From assembly GCA_900770055.1 (NCBI GenBank), contig CAAGJD010000129.1, positions 1 to 64,000 on the forward strand: DNA of 64,000 nt. The letters are read 5' to 3'. This document shows positions 34,734-45,330 of the stretch, in pieces. The translations under genes and the position numbers were made by a program. The notes beneath the pieces are model-generated. The model had not been told where the DNA came from. It saw only the letters and a program-made list of their open reading frames with translations, and made no database searches. Within the stretch, counting starts at the first letter, position 1. Every line of letters starts with the position of its first letter. The stretch is from Acholeplasmatales bacterium (GTDB taxonomy: Bacteria; Bacillota_I; Bacilli_A; Acholeplasmatales; Anaeroplasmataceae).

Positions 34734-36656
34734 TTATTCCTCTTCTTGTGATTCGCTATTTCCCCACATATCGCCAAATAAAGGAGTTCCTGCTGATTGG
34801 AATGTCTGTGCTTGAGCAGTATTAGTTCTAATCATACTAGCCATATTAGAATATATATCTGATACACCACTCTTATACATTTCATTAGCCCAGTTACTAC
34901 TTGAAGGGTCTTTACCATATATTTGTGTATAAACTTTTTGATTCTTAAATATCTTTTTGATATTTTTGGCATAAGGATCTGAACTCGGAACCTCTATAAA
35001 GAAATGCTCAGAACTCTTTTTATCTTTTCCTCTTATTTCTATTACTACTCCAGAGTCTATATTATCATTTGATATGTAAGATATTGCATCATAATCTTTG
35101 TCTATTAGTTTAGATTTGTCAAATGTACCAGTCTGTTTATATTTACCTTTAACATAATCTACCACCCTAAACTTGTCACTAGTAGTACCCAAAGCACTTA
35201 CTAAATTATTTATAGCTTGTGGACTTTGTGAAGAACTTATAGGGTACTGCCAACCTGTAGTTGCAGATATTTTAGTAGGTCTTCCTCCTGTATATTGCGT
35301 AAATAAATTACCTATATTACCTGGCTGATACCCGTAAGTTACATTATCCTTTGATCCATATTTAATAAGGGGAGTTTTACCGCCACTTATATTATACATT
35401 TCATCAATAGCAGCTGCATATTGTCCCGCCAATCTTAAATTTCCTGATTTGTGGCTAGCATAAATATCACCGCCAGTTATACTATACCCAAATGCTTTTC
35501 TAGCACCATATCTTTTACCAAAAGCAACATGTTTATTGATCCATTTATTTGCCTCAGCAGTTTCCATGCTGGCTAATTGCTGCCCCTGTTTTATAGATAT
35601 ACCTAATTCTTTACACTTATTAACAAATTTAATATACTCTTCTCTAGAATGAGGAGTAGCTTTAAGTTGTCCTGTTTTAGGGTCTTTCTTTAAGAACTTT
35701 TTATCTATAAAATTATTCAACTCTTTATTTTTATTTATAGCAAATAAATCTATAGGCTTAGTTTCAGCTCCTATTACTTGCATTCTTTTATTATTCTCTC
35801 TTGCTATTGCCCTATTCTCAGCTCTTATTTGTGCAGCTTCTTGTGCAGCCATTTTATCTCTCCAGTTATCAAGAGTTTGGTATTGAGTTTCTCCAACTGC
35901 ACCCCATAAACCTTGTCTAGCATAATCATAGGCTTTGTCAAGTAACTCTTGATTATTCCATCCCTCTATACCACTAGAACTTACTGCATCTTCAACAATT
36001 CTTGTAAGTTCTTGTGCTGCCTCAGGATGCCCTTGTATTGCTTTTAATACATCCTCTGTTTTAAACCCTTTCTGCACCAAAGTCTCATAATAAGAATCAT
36101 GTAATATACTCCTCCATTTTCTAGGATTATCCCTTATTTGTTTAGCCAATGCAGTTGCGGCCTGTGCTACTTGAGCTGTAAGCATCTTTCCCGAGTAAGG
36201 ATCATATTTTAGTTGAGGATTTCTTATATAGTCATCAAGACTTGTAGTTGCCGCAGTTCTACTAAACATCAGTGTTGGGTCTTGAAGAAGTGCTTGTTGT
36301 TGTTGCTCTGCTTGCTTCTGTCTTGCTGCATAAGCTTGCTCTATAGGAGTTATTTCCTTACTATACCTTTCTCTCATATTGAGCATATCTCTTCTACTTG
36401 TAGCATTAAGTCCAGCTCTTGCTAATTGGTCTGCTTGATTTTTAAGGTCATTTGCATAAGTCTTATACATCTTATAAGCATAAGGGTCTGTATGCTTATT
36501 AGCCATTTCATCCCATATATTAGCTTTAGTTGCCAATTCACTATATTGATTTTCCAGTTCTTGATGAGCTTGTGTAGCCATTAATGCTGGAGCCAACATT
36601 TCTTGATAGGAAAAAGGATTGAATCTTGAGTCAATAACTAAAGAATAATTACTCAT
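34734..36656 (-). CDS. crAss-like conserved virion protein, probable cargo
   Basis: A 640-residue protein lying five bases upstream (in transcription) of the 2076-residue gene. The first 280 residues are glutamine- and alanine-rich helices (AARQKQAEQQQQALL), probably coiled coil; the C-terminal half looks more globular and glycine-rich. No enzyme motif is seen. Its start overlaps the end of the 802-residue gene by eight bases, so the three genes form one operon from the promoter at 39077. A cargo role is inferred from position. Confidence 0.65.
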   Translation of the reverse strand: MSNYSLVIDSRFNPFSYQEMLAPALMATQAHQELENQYSELATKANIWDEMANKHTDPYAYKMYKTYANDLKNQADQLARAGLNATSRRDMLNMRERYSKEITPIEQAYAARQKQAEQQQQALLQDPTLMFSRTAATTSLDDYIRNPQLKYDPYSGKMLTAQVAQAATALAKQIRDNPRKWRSILHDSYYETLVQKGFKTEDVLKAIQGHPEAAQELTRIVEDAVSSSGIEGWNNQELLDKAYDYARQGLWGAVGETQYQTLDNWRDKMAAQEAAQIRAENRAIARENNKRMQVIGAETKPIDLFAINKNKELNNFIDKKFLKKDPKTGQLKATPHSREEYIKFVNKCKELGISIKQGQQLASMETAEANKWINKHVAFGKRYGARKAFGYSITGGDIYASHKSGNLRLAGQYAAAIDEMYNISGGKTPLIKYGSKDNVTYGYQPGNIGNLFTQYTGGRPTKISATTGWQYPISSSQSPQAINNLVSALGTTSDKFRVVDYVKGKYKQTGTFDKSKLIDKDYDAISYISNDNIDSGVVIEIRGKDKKSSEHFFIEVPSSDPYAKNIKKIFKNQKVYTQIYGKDPSSSNWANEMYKSGVSDIYSNMASMIRTNTAQAQTFQSAGTPLFGDMWGNSESQEEE

Positions 36657-39057
36657 ATATACCTCCTTTTCTCTTAATAGTTAAATATCCACCTTTAGCA
36701 CTTTTATTTTTAACTTTATAAGGAGTTCCAGCTCCTCCTGTTGAAATTCCATAATATAAAGCTGGGTTTTTGTTAATCCAAGATTTCATTGTCTCTTCTC
36801 TACCAATATCTCCAAGAGAATTAAAGAGATTAGAGAAATTAGCACTCAAACTTGCCCCCTTTCTTGCATCAATAGCATCTCTCATTGCCATAGCTTGTGT
36901 AATACCTGTTAGCCCCAAGCTTCCTGCTTTCAATGCTGCTTCTTGATTAGCCATTGCGGCCCTGAGTCCCAATTCAGCATTAGTTTGATTAGTACCTCTA
37001 TTAAATTGCCCTACAGCTTGTCTTTGTGCTAAATTATATTCTTCACCTTGTCTTGCTAATTCTCCTAATTTACTTTGAGCATTATAATCTGCTGCAAGTA
37101 TAGAATCTAATGCTGCTGCTCTATTACCTGCTGATTTTTCAACTAAAGCTCTTCTTGTAGCACCTGCTTGCCCAGCTAATTTAGTAGAATAATAATCTAT
37201 ATCAAATGGATCATAAGACATATAATCTCCAAGCTTCTCTGCACTTATAGATGTATTTTTACCAATATTTTCAGCATAATTAGATATTGTATCAGCTGAA
37301 CTATAATCAGGTTTAGTAACTGCTTCTTGAACACTTCCTGTGAATTCACCAAGTGCAGTAACATATCTTAGATTTGTTAAAGGATTAACCTCTTCTTCTT
37401 GAGAACTAAAACGTGGAGGTTCATCATACTTAGGTGCTCTTTCTCTTACCTTATACTCAGTAAGCTTTGGTACTTCTCTAATTCTCTTATCCAAATCTGC
37501 GAATGTCGGAACCTGTGGTAATGTTGGTAATAAAGCATTACTAAGATCTTTTATAGAAGTCATTTTATCATCAGAAATAGGTTTAGCCAATAAATTAGGC
37601 TTTTTTCCTTTACCACTATATAAATTACCTAATAAACCACCTTCAGCATATCTATTATTTCTTCTTTCTTTTTTCTCTCTCATTTCTTCTTGAGCAATAG
37701 CCAGTTTATTCATTATATTTTGTAGTCCATTTTGACTAATAGGATCATTAGGCCTTTCTAAACTTTCTTTTTGTGCACTCTTAGCTAAATCAGCAAAAGT
37801 ATCTCCTGTAAGTTTTAAAGCTTTCTTTAAATTTTTAGGAGCTTTAAATCTATTACTATATACATAGTCTTTATATATCACTTCTCCCTCTTCAACTAAA
37901 TTAGGAATTCCATTATTATCAACTCCAAATTGCACGCCTTCATACGGATTATTTTCATGAGTATCACCATTATTAATAGTTACAACTCCATTAGACCATA
38001 CTCCACCATGTGTATATAAAGGACCTCCCATAGAATGCCATTTAGCAGCATTTTTAGCAAAATTTGCTTTCTTTACCATAGCAGGACTATAATTTTCTTT
38101 ATTTACTAATACTTGAGAGGCAAATTCTTGTACTGATTTACCATGTTTTGTAGCCTCAGAAGTAAATGTTCCTCTTTTACTTGGTTTTATAAATATTCCA
38201 CCATCCTTAAACCTATTACCAAATGGTGACATTGTTCCTGTATATCTCATAGTAAGTGGTCCTCCATAGGCTGTAAAGTTAGCTAAAGTATCTGCTATTT
38301 GATTTTGTTCTAAATTATCTACAGCATTACTGAAATTACCTAAAGCACTATAAATAGCGTTAGCTTGTTCTGCTTGTAATCGTTTATATGTATTTTTAGC
38401 TTTATTAGATGCTAATCCATCTCTTCCTATATCTCCTTTACTAAAAGACTGACCAAAAGTAGTATTTCTAAATTGGTCCATAATTGAGGAAGAAGAGGAT
38501 TGATCTACTTGTAAATTTATAAGTTCTTTATTACCTTTCTCAATCTCATTTATTTTTTCTTTATTAAGTTTGGATCCCATAACACCATTATATAATCCGC
38601 CAGCTGCAGATACAGCAGCCCCAAGTACAGGATTTACTGCCCCTACTGCAGAGCCTATAGTACTTATAGTATTTCCTACTCCTGTACTTAAACCATTACT
38701 TAGTATACCATTTGCTAATCCACCTACAGCTCCCATAATAGCTGGATTAGAAGCAGCACTTTTAATAGTATTATCTATTCCTTTTAAAATACTAGATTTT
38801 TCGCCCGACTTTAGAGTAGCATCAGGTTTTTGATTTGTAGAAAATGGAGTTATATAGTTTACTTGATTTCCATTATCATCAGTATCAGTAAATAAAACAT
38901 TTTCTGGATTAACAAATTCTGGATTAATAGATACACCATTAGAACCAAATGTTGTATAAATTCCATTAGGATCAACTCCTCCAGTGTCTATTGGTCCAGG
39001 TATATCAAACCTATTAATCAATGATTTTCTTTTATTTGAGTATTTTCTACGTACCAT
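36649..39057 (-). CDS. crAss-like conserved virion protein, probable cargo
   Basis: An 802-residue protein, first gene behind a canonical promoter. The N-terminus is basic (VRRKYSNKRKS). Residues about 95-170 form a glycine/alanine-rich hydrophobic region (AVGGLANGIL, AVNPVLGAAVSAAGG) that could insert into a membrane. The middle has FKDGGIFIKPSKRGTF and WHSMGGPLYTHGG segments typical of a conserved protein in crAss-like structural modules. The C-terminal part is helical and alanine-rich. Ejection or pore-related cargo is a reasonable inference; no catalytic motif is seen. Confidence 0.68.
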   Translation of the reverse strand: MVRRKYSNKRKSLINRFDIPGPIDTGGVDPNGIYTTFGSNGVSINPEFVNPENVLFTDTDDNGNQVNYITPFSTNQKPDATLKSGEKSSILKGIDNTIKSAASNPAIMGAVGGLANGILSNGLSTGVGNTISTIGSAVGAVNPVLGAAVSAAGGLYNGVMGSKLNKEKINEIEKGNKELINLQVDQSSSSSIMDQFRNTTFGQSFSKGDIGRDGLASNKAKNTYKRLQAEQANAIYSALGNFSNAVDNLEQNQIADTLANFTAYGGPLTMRYTGTMSPFGNRFKDGGIFIKPSKRGTFTSEATKHGKSVQEFASQVLVNKENYSPAMVKKANFAKNAAKWHSMGGPLYTHGGVWSNGVVTINNGDTHENNPYEGVQFGVDNNGIPNLVEEGEVIYKDYVYSNRFKAPKNLKKALKLTGDTFADLAKSAQKESLERPNDPISQNGLQNIMNKLAIAQEEMREKKERRNNRYAEGGLLGNLYSGKGKKPNLLAKPISDDKMTSIKDLSNALLPTLPQVPTFADLDKRIREVPKLTEYKVRERAPKYDEPPRFSSQEEEVNPLTNLRYVTALGEFTGSVQEAVTKPDYSSADTISNYAENIGKNTSISAEKLGDYMSYDPFDIDYYSTKLAGQAGATRRALVEKSAGNRAAALDSILAADYNAQSKLGELARQGEEYNLAQRQAVGQFNRGTNQTNAELGLRAAMANQEAALKAGSLGLTGITQAMAMRDAIDARKGASLSANFSNLFNSLGDIGREETMKSWINKNPALYYGISTGGAGTPYKVKNKSAKGGYLTIKRKGGIYE

Positions 39058-39076
39058 GTAACATAAATTTATTATG

Positions 39077-39107
39077 CAAATATATAAATAAAATTATAGT
39101 TATGCAA
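39077..39107 (-). promoter_or_regulatory. Bacteroidetes-type promoter for the cargo operon
   Basis: On the minus strand TTG (39107-39105) is followed after 20 bases by TATATTTG (39084-39077). It lies just after the terminator of the preceding gene and 19 bases before the ATG at 39057. Confidence 0.85.
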
Positions 39108-39116
39108 CACTATTAC

Positions 39117-39158
39117 TAAAAAATAATAAGGTAGATAAATATTATATTTACCTACCTT
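39117..39158 (-). terminator. Terminator after the 1580-residue tail protein gene
   Basis: On the minus strand AAGGTAGGTAAAT pairs with ATTTATCTACCTT (one G.U), followed by ATTATTTTTT. It lies seven bases past the stop at 39165 and directly before the cargo promoter. Confidence 0.88.
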
Positions 39159-39164
39159 ATATAA

Positions 39165-42100
39165 TTATACAAAATATCCTATAACTATATCATGTAAAAC
39201 TTTCTTATGATTATCAGGAAATTCTTTACCTGCAATAACTCGTCTTCCAGTATTTATAAGTTTAAAGTATGCCCAAGGATTTCTTATTCTAGATTTACCA
39301 TCATTATCTCTAAAATTATTAATTCTCCATATTCTAAACTTTCTTTTTAAATTAGTAATAGCCCAATTATTATAAGTCCACTGTAATTGATTATTACTTT
39401 CTTGATATTCATTCCATACTTTAAGATAGTTAAAAGGTTTTGTAGTATCATCAGTTCTATTTGTAGGATCAAATACATCTGCTCTAAATTCAACAGTATT
39501 AAACACTTTATCACTATTAGGTTCTGGATTAGCTACTATAGTTATAGAGTTTTCTTTAATTTTACCAAAAAACTCATTATACCTTCCTTCATGTTGCTGC
39601 CAAATATTAGTAGTATTATTTGAATGCTTTATAAAAAATTTATTAGAATCTATATTACAATAATAAGGACTATTTTCATAACTATAAAATGAAGAAAATT
39701 CATTTAATAAATCTGAATAAGCCAAACAATACTCTCTGCTTATTATGTATAATTCTTTATCTATATTATTATAGTAAAGAACAAATCCATCAAAATTTTT
39801 AGGATTCCAACCTATTGATTTATTTTTATCTAACCAAGACAGAAATCCTTTACTTGCAGCTAAATTCTCTATATTATCATCACTTAATTTATAAATGCCC
39901 AATGAATTAATATCTACAAAATATATACTATTATTACCATCACAGATAGCCCACTTATCAGGAAGCCCTATTGATGTGGTAATATAATTATATCCTGTAA
40001 CAGTTCCTGAATTACCTAATTCTGTAGGAATACCTGAATCAGTAGTAATTATAGCATTTTCATTATACCTAAGTTTTCCTATAGCTCCATTTTGGAAAAA
40101 ATATAAATTATTATTAGTACTGTATAATTTTTGAATTTCTCCATACAAATTTGATACATCTATACTAGTAGTACTTCTAATTCTAGTCCAATCATCTATA
40201 TCTGCTGTATTATTTTTAACTGTAGACCAAGCTATAGTATTATTTAATTTATTTGTCTCATTTTTAACAAATCTATAAATAAAGTAGTTATTATCTTGAT
40301 TATATACTTCATTAAATAAATTAAAGTTAGTTGGAGACATATAATTATTATTAGCTGCCCCTCTATTTCTATCAGTTCTTCCATCAAGATTTATTTGGGA
40401 TTCTACCATAAATGATAATATCTCTACTACTTTATTTTGGTCTTCTTGAGTAAATGGATAAGTTTTTAAGCAGTCCCATCTAGAAAAATAGGTATCTCCC
40501 TCAAGTTGTGTTATATAATCATCAGCTTCCCAAGTTTCATATAAATACTGAATTTCACTCGCTGGAACCCATGATATATTAGGAGTTATATATTTGTGTA
40601 TATCATTATCTATATTAGGAACTACTCCATATATATCATCATGTGTTGCATTTGGATTATATAATTCTGCTAAATATAAAATTCCTGAATTATTATTTAC
40701 TAGTAAGGCCCCTTCAACTTGTGGAGCAGAACTAGGTATTTTAAGTGTAATAGTATCTTGATAATAATCATTAGTAGATGTTTGTTTCCACTCTACAAAA
40801 CCCGCATATGTTTTAGTTGGAGACCAGTAATTCTTACATAGATTATCTAGCCATCTATCAGTAGAAGCACATAAAATAGTCTCATAAGCTACCCTACCAG
40901 TAGCTTGAATAACTTTAATAAGTTTATAATATGGCGAAGAATTCTCTACTAAATAATATTTACCTACATTATCTGTAATGCACACATCATTAATATTATC
41001 TTTAAAGATAATATCAGTTATTACTCCCTTATAATTATTTGGATTATAATTTAAAGCATAAAGACCTTGCATATTTGCTGTAAAATAATTTCGTTCTTTA
41101 TCTACAACTTCAAGATAGTTTAAACTTTTAATATGTAAATTGGGGAGTATTATATTTTTGTTATTATTAGTACCTAACTTTAAAACAGCATGACTTGTAG
41201 ATTTATATTTAATACTTACAGGTTCTGTGCCTATTCTATCATAATTAGTGTCATAAGTTATTGGTAAATTAGAATCTATATTATAGTCTCTTGTTGTAGT
41301 ATATATATTATATCCTTTAATGTCATTACCATCCTTTTCTATTTTAGGAGATAGTATAGTATCAACATTTCCTTTATACCAATAATTATTATTACCTGAA
41401 TATATTTTAAGTAAAGCATCTTCAGTACTATTAAACACTGCTATCTTTGAAGAAGTTACATTCCCTTTTGAGTCTAATGTATTCCACAAAGAAGGTCTAT
41501 TTGTTATATCATGTATTTCACCTATATCATCCCAATATAATTCACTTTCTACATCAGTATTAAAATATTTTGTATACCAAGAGTATCTTAAATTAGAAAA
41601 AACTTTTTTACTTAATGTAGCAATTTTAGCCTCATCTTTCTCCAATTTTAGTGAACCTTGATCTCCTAAAGATCCATTTCTATGCCATGGATATGTTACA
41701 AAGCATCTTAATACATTTTTACTATCTTCATCAATAAATAGTCCTCCAGAAATTAATCCATTTGCTTTATCTGAAATATTATCATGATTATAATTTCTTT
41801 GTATAATTCCCTCTGAATAAGGTTTTCTTGCTGCTCCAGTATACTGAATGTCATAAGAAGTAGTATTAGCAGTAATAGGCACTATTCCTACTATTCTTAA
41901 AGCTAACTCTGTATCATTTATATTATTATAAGAATTATCATTAATATCGGGAGAATGTAAAGTTAGAAAGTTACTATCTATTAAATAATTATATTTATTA
42001 TTCTGTGTATACTGGTCTATATCAAACTTTTCATTAAAAGTTTTAATTATAGGATTTTCAAAAGTAGCATTTTTCCAAGCTTCTTCAGTTATATCTACTA

Positions 42101-43907
42101 CAGTAGTTTCGCCTATATACTGCTTCTGTAAATATCTAATTACATCTGAAGAACTAAAAGCTTGAATTTCTTCTACCATTTGCCCTAAAGCATTTAATAC
42201 TAAACACTTATATCTTTTAAATGTAGATTCAAAATAAAATTTACAAGAATAAAAAGACGTACTTTGGACGTCATCAGCTGATAAATATGGACTTACTGAG
42301 CTAGCACTTTGTATTTCACCTTTAGTGCTATTTGGAAGTCCCACATTATTATTATGAAGGTATTCAAGACTATTATTATTACTACTAGAAGTAGTATCTT
42401 GTAAAGGCCTAAAAAACCAAGAAGATTGTGCATAAATATTTCCTTCTGCCCTATCATCTAATTTATAAACAGTTTGAGATAAGACACCTTGACATAATAC
42501 AGATTTATGATTAACTACTGGAGTAGCTCTTAATGCTCTATATGCTATAAATCCTTTTTTCTTTAGGTCTGTTAAAAAACCTACTGTACTGTCCCCATCA
42601 TATCCTTCATCTAAAAATCTATATGATAGTATAGGAAGATAAAGCATATTTTGATTAGTAGACTCATCAGAAGCACCTATTATTTTAGGATAATTTACAG
42701 TATCAAAATCTGCTATATATAATGGATTAGTCCAACATCCATATTTATCCATTAGTTGTATTCCTAGTCTGTATTTTTCTCCTCCCTTGAAATGCTTTAT
42801 ATAATTATTTGATTTATCTAAATTATTTTTATAAGGATATAATCCTTTACTATCATAATATGGAATCTTTTTATATTCTTCTTTAACAGATATATGATTT
42901 TGTATTCCTTTTTGAAGTTCTCTTTCTTCCTTTTCTGATAATATACTATTATATTGGATATTGCCAACAAATAGAGTTTGCATTTTTTGTGCAAGTGTTC
43001 CAACAACTAAAGGACTTCTAGTCTTAAATAATATCTCAGTATCACTTAATGCCTCATTATTTCCATTATCTTGTATAATAATTTCCTTATTTACTTCTAC
43101 ATCTGCTACTAAATATGCTGCTACTGTAGAATTTAATGAAGTTCTATGAATAGAATATACTCTTAAATTAGTCCAATTAAATTTTTGGCCTTCATTTATT
43201 TTAAAATTTAATACAAAAGAATTAGCGCATTTTTCCTCAGCAGTACCACCCCTTGATTCTGGTGACATATAATATAGGGGAGAATAATATAATATATTAC
43301 TCTCTTGCATTTTTTTATTATACCCAGTAATAAAGTATTGAATTACTCCAGATGGAAAAACTCCTAATCCTGATTGAATTTTTTTTATTTTAACCTGAAA
43401 AGATCCTATTGAACTACTTAAATCTCGTATAAAATCAAAAGTAGTATTATCTGTTATTACTCCAGTAGCTATATTTATTAATCTTAGTTGATTTTTAACA
43501 TCTGTCCAATATACTTTTTGTATAGATTCTGATTCATAGCTGACTAAAGTTTCTATGGGGTTTTCACTACTAAAATTTAGATTTCCTTCATAGAGCTTTT
43601 CAGTAATAGTTTCTTCTTTGTCAAAAGTTACTTTATGTATAAAATCCTTTAGAGTATCATCTTCAGGTTCTTCAATAGTAGTAAATATTATTATTTGATT
43701 TTTAATAATACCCATTCCTATAGGTATACCTGGTATATTAATCTCTAATTTTTTAGTACCTTTTTCATTTGTAATTCCAAAAAAAGAAGTATCTTTTGAC
43801 GGAGACAGTCTTATATTCATATTTTCAAGGGAGTACATAGGATTAAAACTAGATACTACTAAATCTTGTTGCATTCCCCTAATTTTATATGTTATTTGTT
43901 TAAGCAT
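39165..43907 (-). CDS. Large tail/muzzle-type structural protein
   Basis: A 1580-residue protein rich in Asn, Tyr, Ser and Thr, with many short beta-strand segments and almost no long helices. This composition is typical of beta-propeller or beta-sandwich tail tube and nozzle proteins. It starts MLKQITYKIRGMQQD and has no signal peptide. It is the last gene of the tail/connector operon and has its own terminator. In crAss-like phages a very large protein here forms the distal tail (muzzle). I assign that role by position and composition, not by a motif. No lyase or hydrolase site is evident. Confidence 0.65.
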   Translation of the reverse strand: MLKQITYKIRGMQQDLVVSSFNPMYSLENMNIRLSPSKDTSFFGITNEKGTKKLEINIPGIPIGMGIIKNQIIIFTTIEEPEDDTLKDFIHKVTFDKEETITEKLYEGNLNFSSENPIETLVSYESESIQKVYWTDVKNQLRLINIATGVITDNTTFDFIRDLSSSIGSFQVKIKKIQSGLGVFPSGVIQYFITGYNKKMQESNILYYSPLYYMSPESRGGTAEEKCANSFVLNFKINEGQKFNWTNLRVYSIHRTSLNSTVAAYLVADVEVNKEIIIQDNGNNEALSDTEILFKTRSPLVVGTLAQKMQTLFVGNIQYNSILSEKEERELQKGIQNHISVKEEYKKIPYYDSKGLYPYKNNLDKSNNYIKHFKGGEKYRLGIQLMDKYGCWTNPLYIADFDTVNYPKIIGASDESTNQNMLYLPILSYRFLDEGYDGDSTVGFLTDLKKKGFIAYRALRATPVVNHKSVLCQGVLSQTVYKLDDRAEGNIYAQSSWFFRPLQDTTSSSNNNSLEYLHNNNVGLPNSTKGEIQSASSVSPYLSADDVQSTSFYSCKFYFESTFKRYKCLVLNALGQMVEEIQAFSSSDVIRYLQKQYIGETTVVDITEEAWKNATFENPIIKTFNEKFDIDQYTQNNKYNYLIDSNFLTLHSPDINDNSYNNINDTELALRIVGIVPITANTTSYDIQYTGAARKPYSEGIIQRNYNHDNISDKANGLISGGLFIDEDSKNVLRCFVTYPWHRNGSLGDQGSLKLEKDEAKIATLSKKVFSNLRYSWYTKYFNTDVESELYWDDIGEIHDITNRPSLWNTLDSKGNVTSSKIAVFNSTEDALLKIYSGNNNYWYKGNVDTILSPKIEKDGNDIKGYNIYTTTRDYNIDSNLPITYDTNYDRIGTEPVSIKYKSTSHAVLKLGTNNNKNIILPNLHIKSLNYLEVVDKERNYFTANMQGLYALNYNPNNYKGVITDIIFKDNINDVCITDNVGKYYLVENSSPYYKLIKVIQATGRVAYETILCASTDRWLDNLCKNYWSPTKTYAGFVEWKQTSTNDYYQDTITLKIPSSAPQVEGALLVNNNSGILYLAELYNPNATHDDIYGVVPNIDNDIHKYITPNISWVPASEIQYLYETWEADDYITQLEGDTYFSRWDCLKTYPFTQEDQNKVVEILSFMVESQINLDGRTDRNRGAANNNYMSPTNFNLFNEVYNQDNNYFIYRFVKNETNKLNNTIAWSTVKNNTADIDDWTRIRSTTSIDVSNLYGEIQKLYSTNNNLYFFQNGAIGKLRYNENAIITTDSGIPTELGNSGTVTGYNYITTSIGLPDKWAICDGNNSIYFVDINSLGIYKLSDDNIENLAASKGFLSWLDKNKSIGWNPKNFDGFVLYYNNIDKELYIISREYCLAYSDLLNEFSSFYSYENSPYYCNIDSNKFFIKHSNNTTNIWQQHEGRYNEFFGKIKENSITIVANPEPNSDKVFNTVEFRADVFDPTNRTDDTTKPFNYLKVWNEYQESNNQLQWTYNNWAITNLKRKFRIWRINNFRDNDGKSRIRNPWAYFKLINTGRRVIAGKEFPDNHKKVLHDIVIGYFV

Positions 43908-43908
43908 A

Positions 43909-44616
43909 TTATTGTAATTTTAAATATTCTTGATTTCCATTATTTCTAAATCCATCATTAAATGAAGTAGTTCTTTGTAATAATGTACACCAACTTCTTT
44001 TAAGACTTTCCATTTCTGAAATAGAAGGTATAGTAAATTCTGACTGTAATTGACCTGCTAACCAAGCATATTGTTGCTGAGTACTCTGTAATACAGCAGG
44101 AGTAATTTTACCCATATCAAATAAAATGGTAAATACTTCCTTCTTAATATATGCTTCAAGTGTTCTTAAAAATACTGGATTATCAATAAGTAGCGGAAAC
44201 CCATCCTTATCTATTGGGATTGCTTTATAAGATATTAATACATCTCCTGTCTTGAAGGAAGTAAATAATACTTGTCCTTGTGTCTTAAATGTTAATTCTT
44301 GTATCTTTTTATAGCCAGCATCTTCATCATACCTTTCTTTTGGCATAAAATTATCTGTCATACTTCTAAGACATATACCAGTCTTACATTCTTTAATCTG
44401 ATTAATAGAGATTAAATCGCATGGCAATTTTGCTCTAAAATCTTCTATATGAATCATCTCTTCTTTATCTTGGTATAGCCCAGACATTCCAAAGACGCTG
44501 ATAAAATCTAAAGTATATTGTACTGCTTGTTCAAGAGTTACATCTTGGAGAAGAGGATGCCTTAGTACTCTACTTAGAGCCTCTCTTATATTTATGTAGT
44601 TATATTCTTTTACCAT
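43909..44616 (-). CDS. Tail/connector structural protein
   Basis: A 235-residue protein one base upstream of the large muzzle gene. The helical N-terminus (NIREALSRVLRHPLL, then EQAVQYTLDFISVFG) and a mixed second half fit small portal-connector or tail-tube adaptor proteins, which form rings beneath the portal. Its C-terminus is Asn/Gln-rich. No catalytic motif is seen. The role is inferred from position between other structural genes. Confidence 0.6.
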   Translation of the reverse strand: MVKEYNYINIREALSRVLRHPLLQDVTLEQAVQYTLDFISVFGMSGLYQDKEEMIHIEDFRAKLPCDLISINQIKECKTGICLRSMTDNFMPKERYDEDAGYKKIQELTFKTQGQVLFTSFKTGDVLISYKAIPIDKDGFPLLIDNPVFLRTLEAYIKKEVFTILFDMGKITPAVLQSTQQQYAWLAGQLQSEFTIPSISEMESLKRSWCTLLQRTTSFNDGFRNNGNQEYLKLQ

Positions 44617-44619
44617 AAT

Positions 44620-45330
44620 TTACATTGTTAAATATGATTTTTTAAGTGAACCTCCTAAAGATTTCTTATTACTTAAATATTCATCTAAATAACTATAATC
44701 AATATCATCAAATCTTCCAGCTCTGTCTCTATACATCCAACCTGTATTTAGCTCATTTGGAACAAGTTCTGTATAATTACCGTCTGGAGTAACTGTTATT
44801 GAAGGTAATTGATATGCTCCATCATACATGACTTTAGTAGCTCCATTATTATAATATAAATCTGAACCAAGATAATCTAATACTCTATCAGTATTTATTT
44901 CATCTCTTATATCATCTAATCCTTGATTAGCTTGTCTGTAAGACATATTAAATATTTTACCATTATTAAGCCATGAATTCGGGCCTAAATCTGGGTAAGT
45001 AGGATGATTGGGTGTTTTATAAGTACCACTTTTTCCTTCATCAGGAAAATGTACTTTATCTCCATGTTCTATGAATTCTAGTTGTCTATAAGCTCTCTCT
45101 GGGTCATCATTATAATACTTCTGATAGTCATAATCATCTTGACTTAAATCTTGATTATTCCATGCTTTAGATAATCTAATAGAAAAGTCTTTATATGATT
45201 TTTTAATAGGGCCTCCTTTAACATATTTATTATATATTCCTCTAATTGTGTCTAAGTTTGTAATACCATTTTCAACCCCTAATTTTATATAAGTAGCTCT
45301 ATCTGTCATTGATAAATCATTCCAACTCAT
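44620..45330 (-). CDS. Structural-region protein of unknown function
   Basis: A 236-residue, Tyr/Asp-rich hydrophilic protein starting MSWNDLSMTDRATYIKLG and ending with a basic KKSLGGSLKKSYL tail. It overlaps the end of the gene before it by 14 bases. The composition suggests an extended virion protein or assembly factor. No domain is recognised. Confidence 0.58.
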   Translation of the reverse strand: MSWNDLSMTDRATYIKLGVENGITNLDTIRGIYNKYVKGGPIKKSYKDFSIRLSKAWNNQDLSQDDYDYQKYYNDDPERAYRQLEFIEHGDKVHFPDEGKSGTYKTPNHPTYPDLGPNSWLNNGKIFNMSYRQANQGLDDIRDEINTDRVLDYLGSDLYYNNGATKVMYDGAYQLPSITVTPDGNYTELVPNELNTGWMYRDRAGRFDDIDYSYLDEYLSNKKSLGGSLKKSYLTM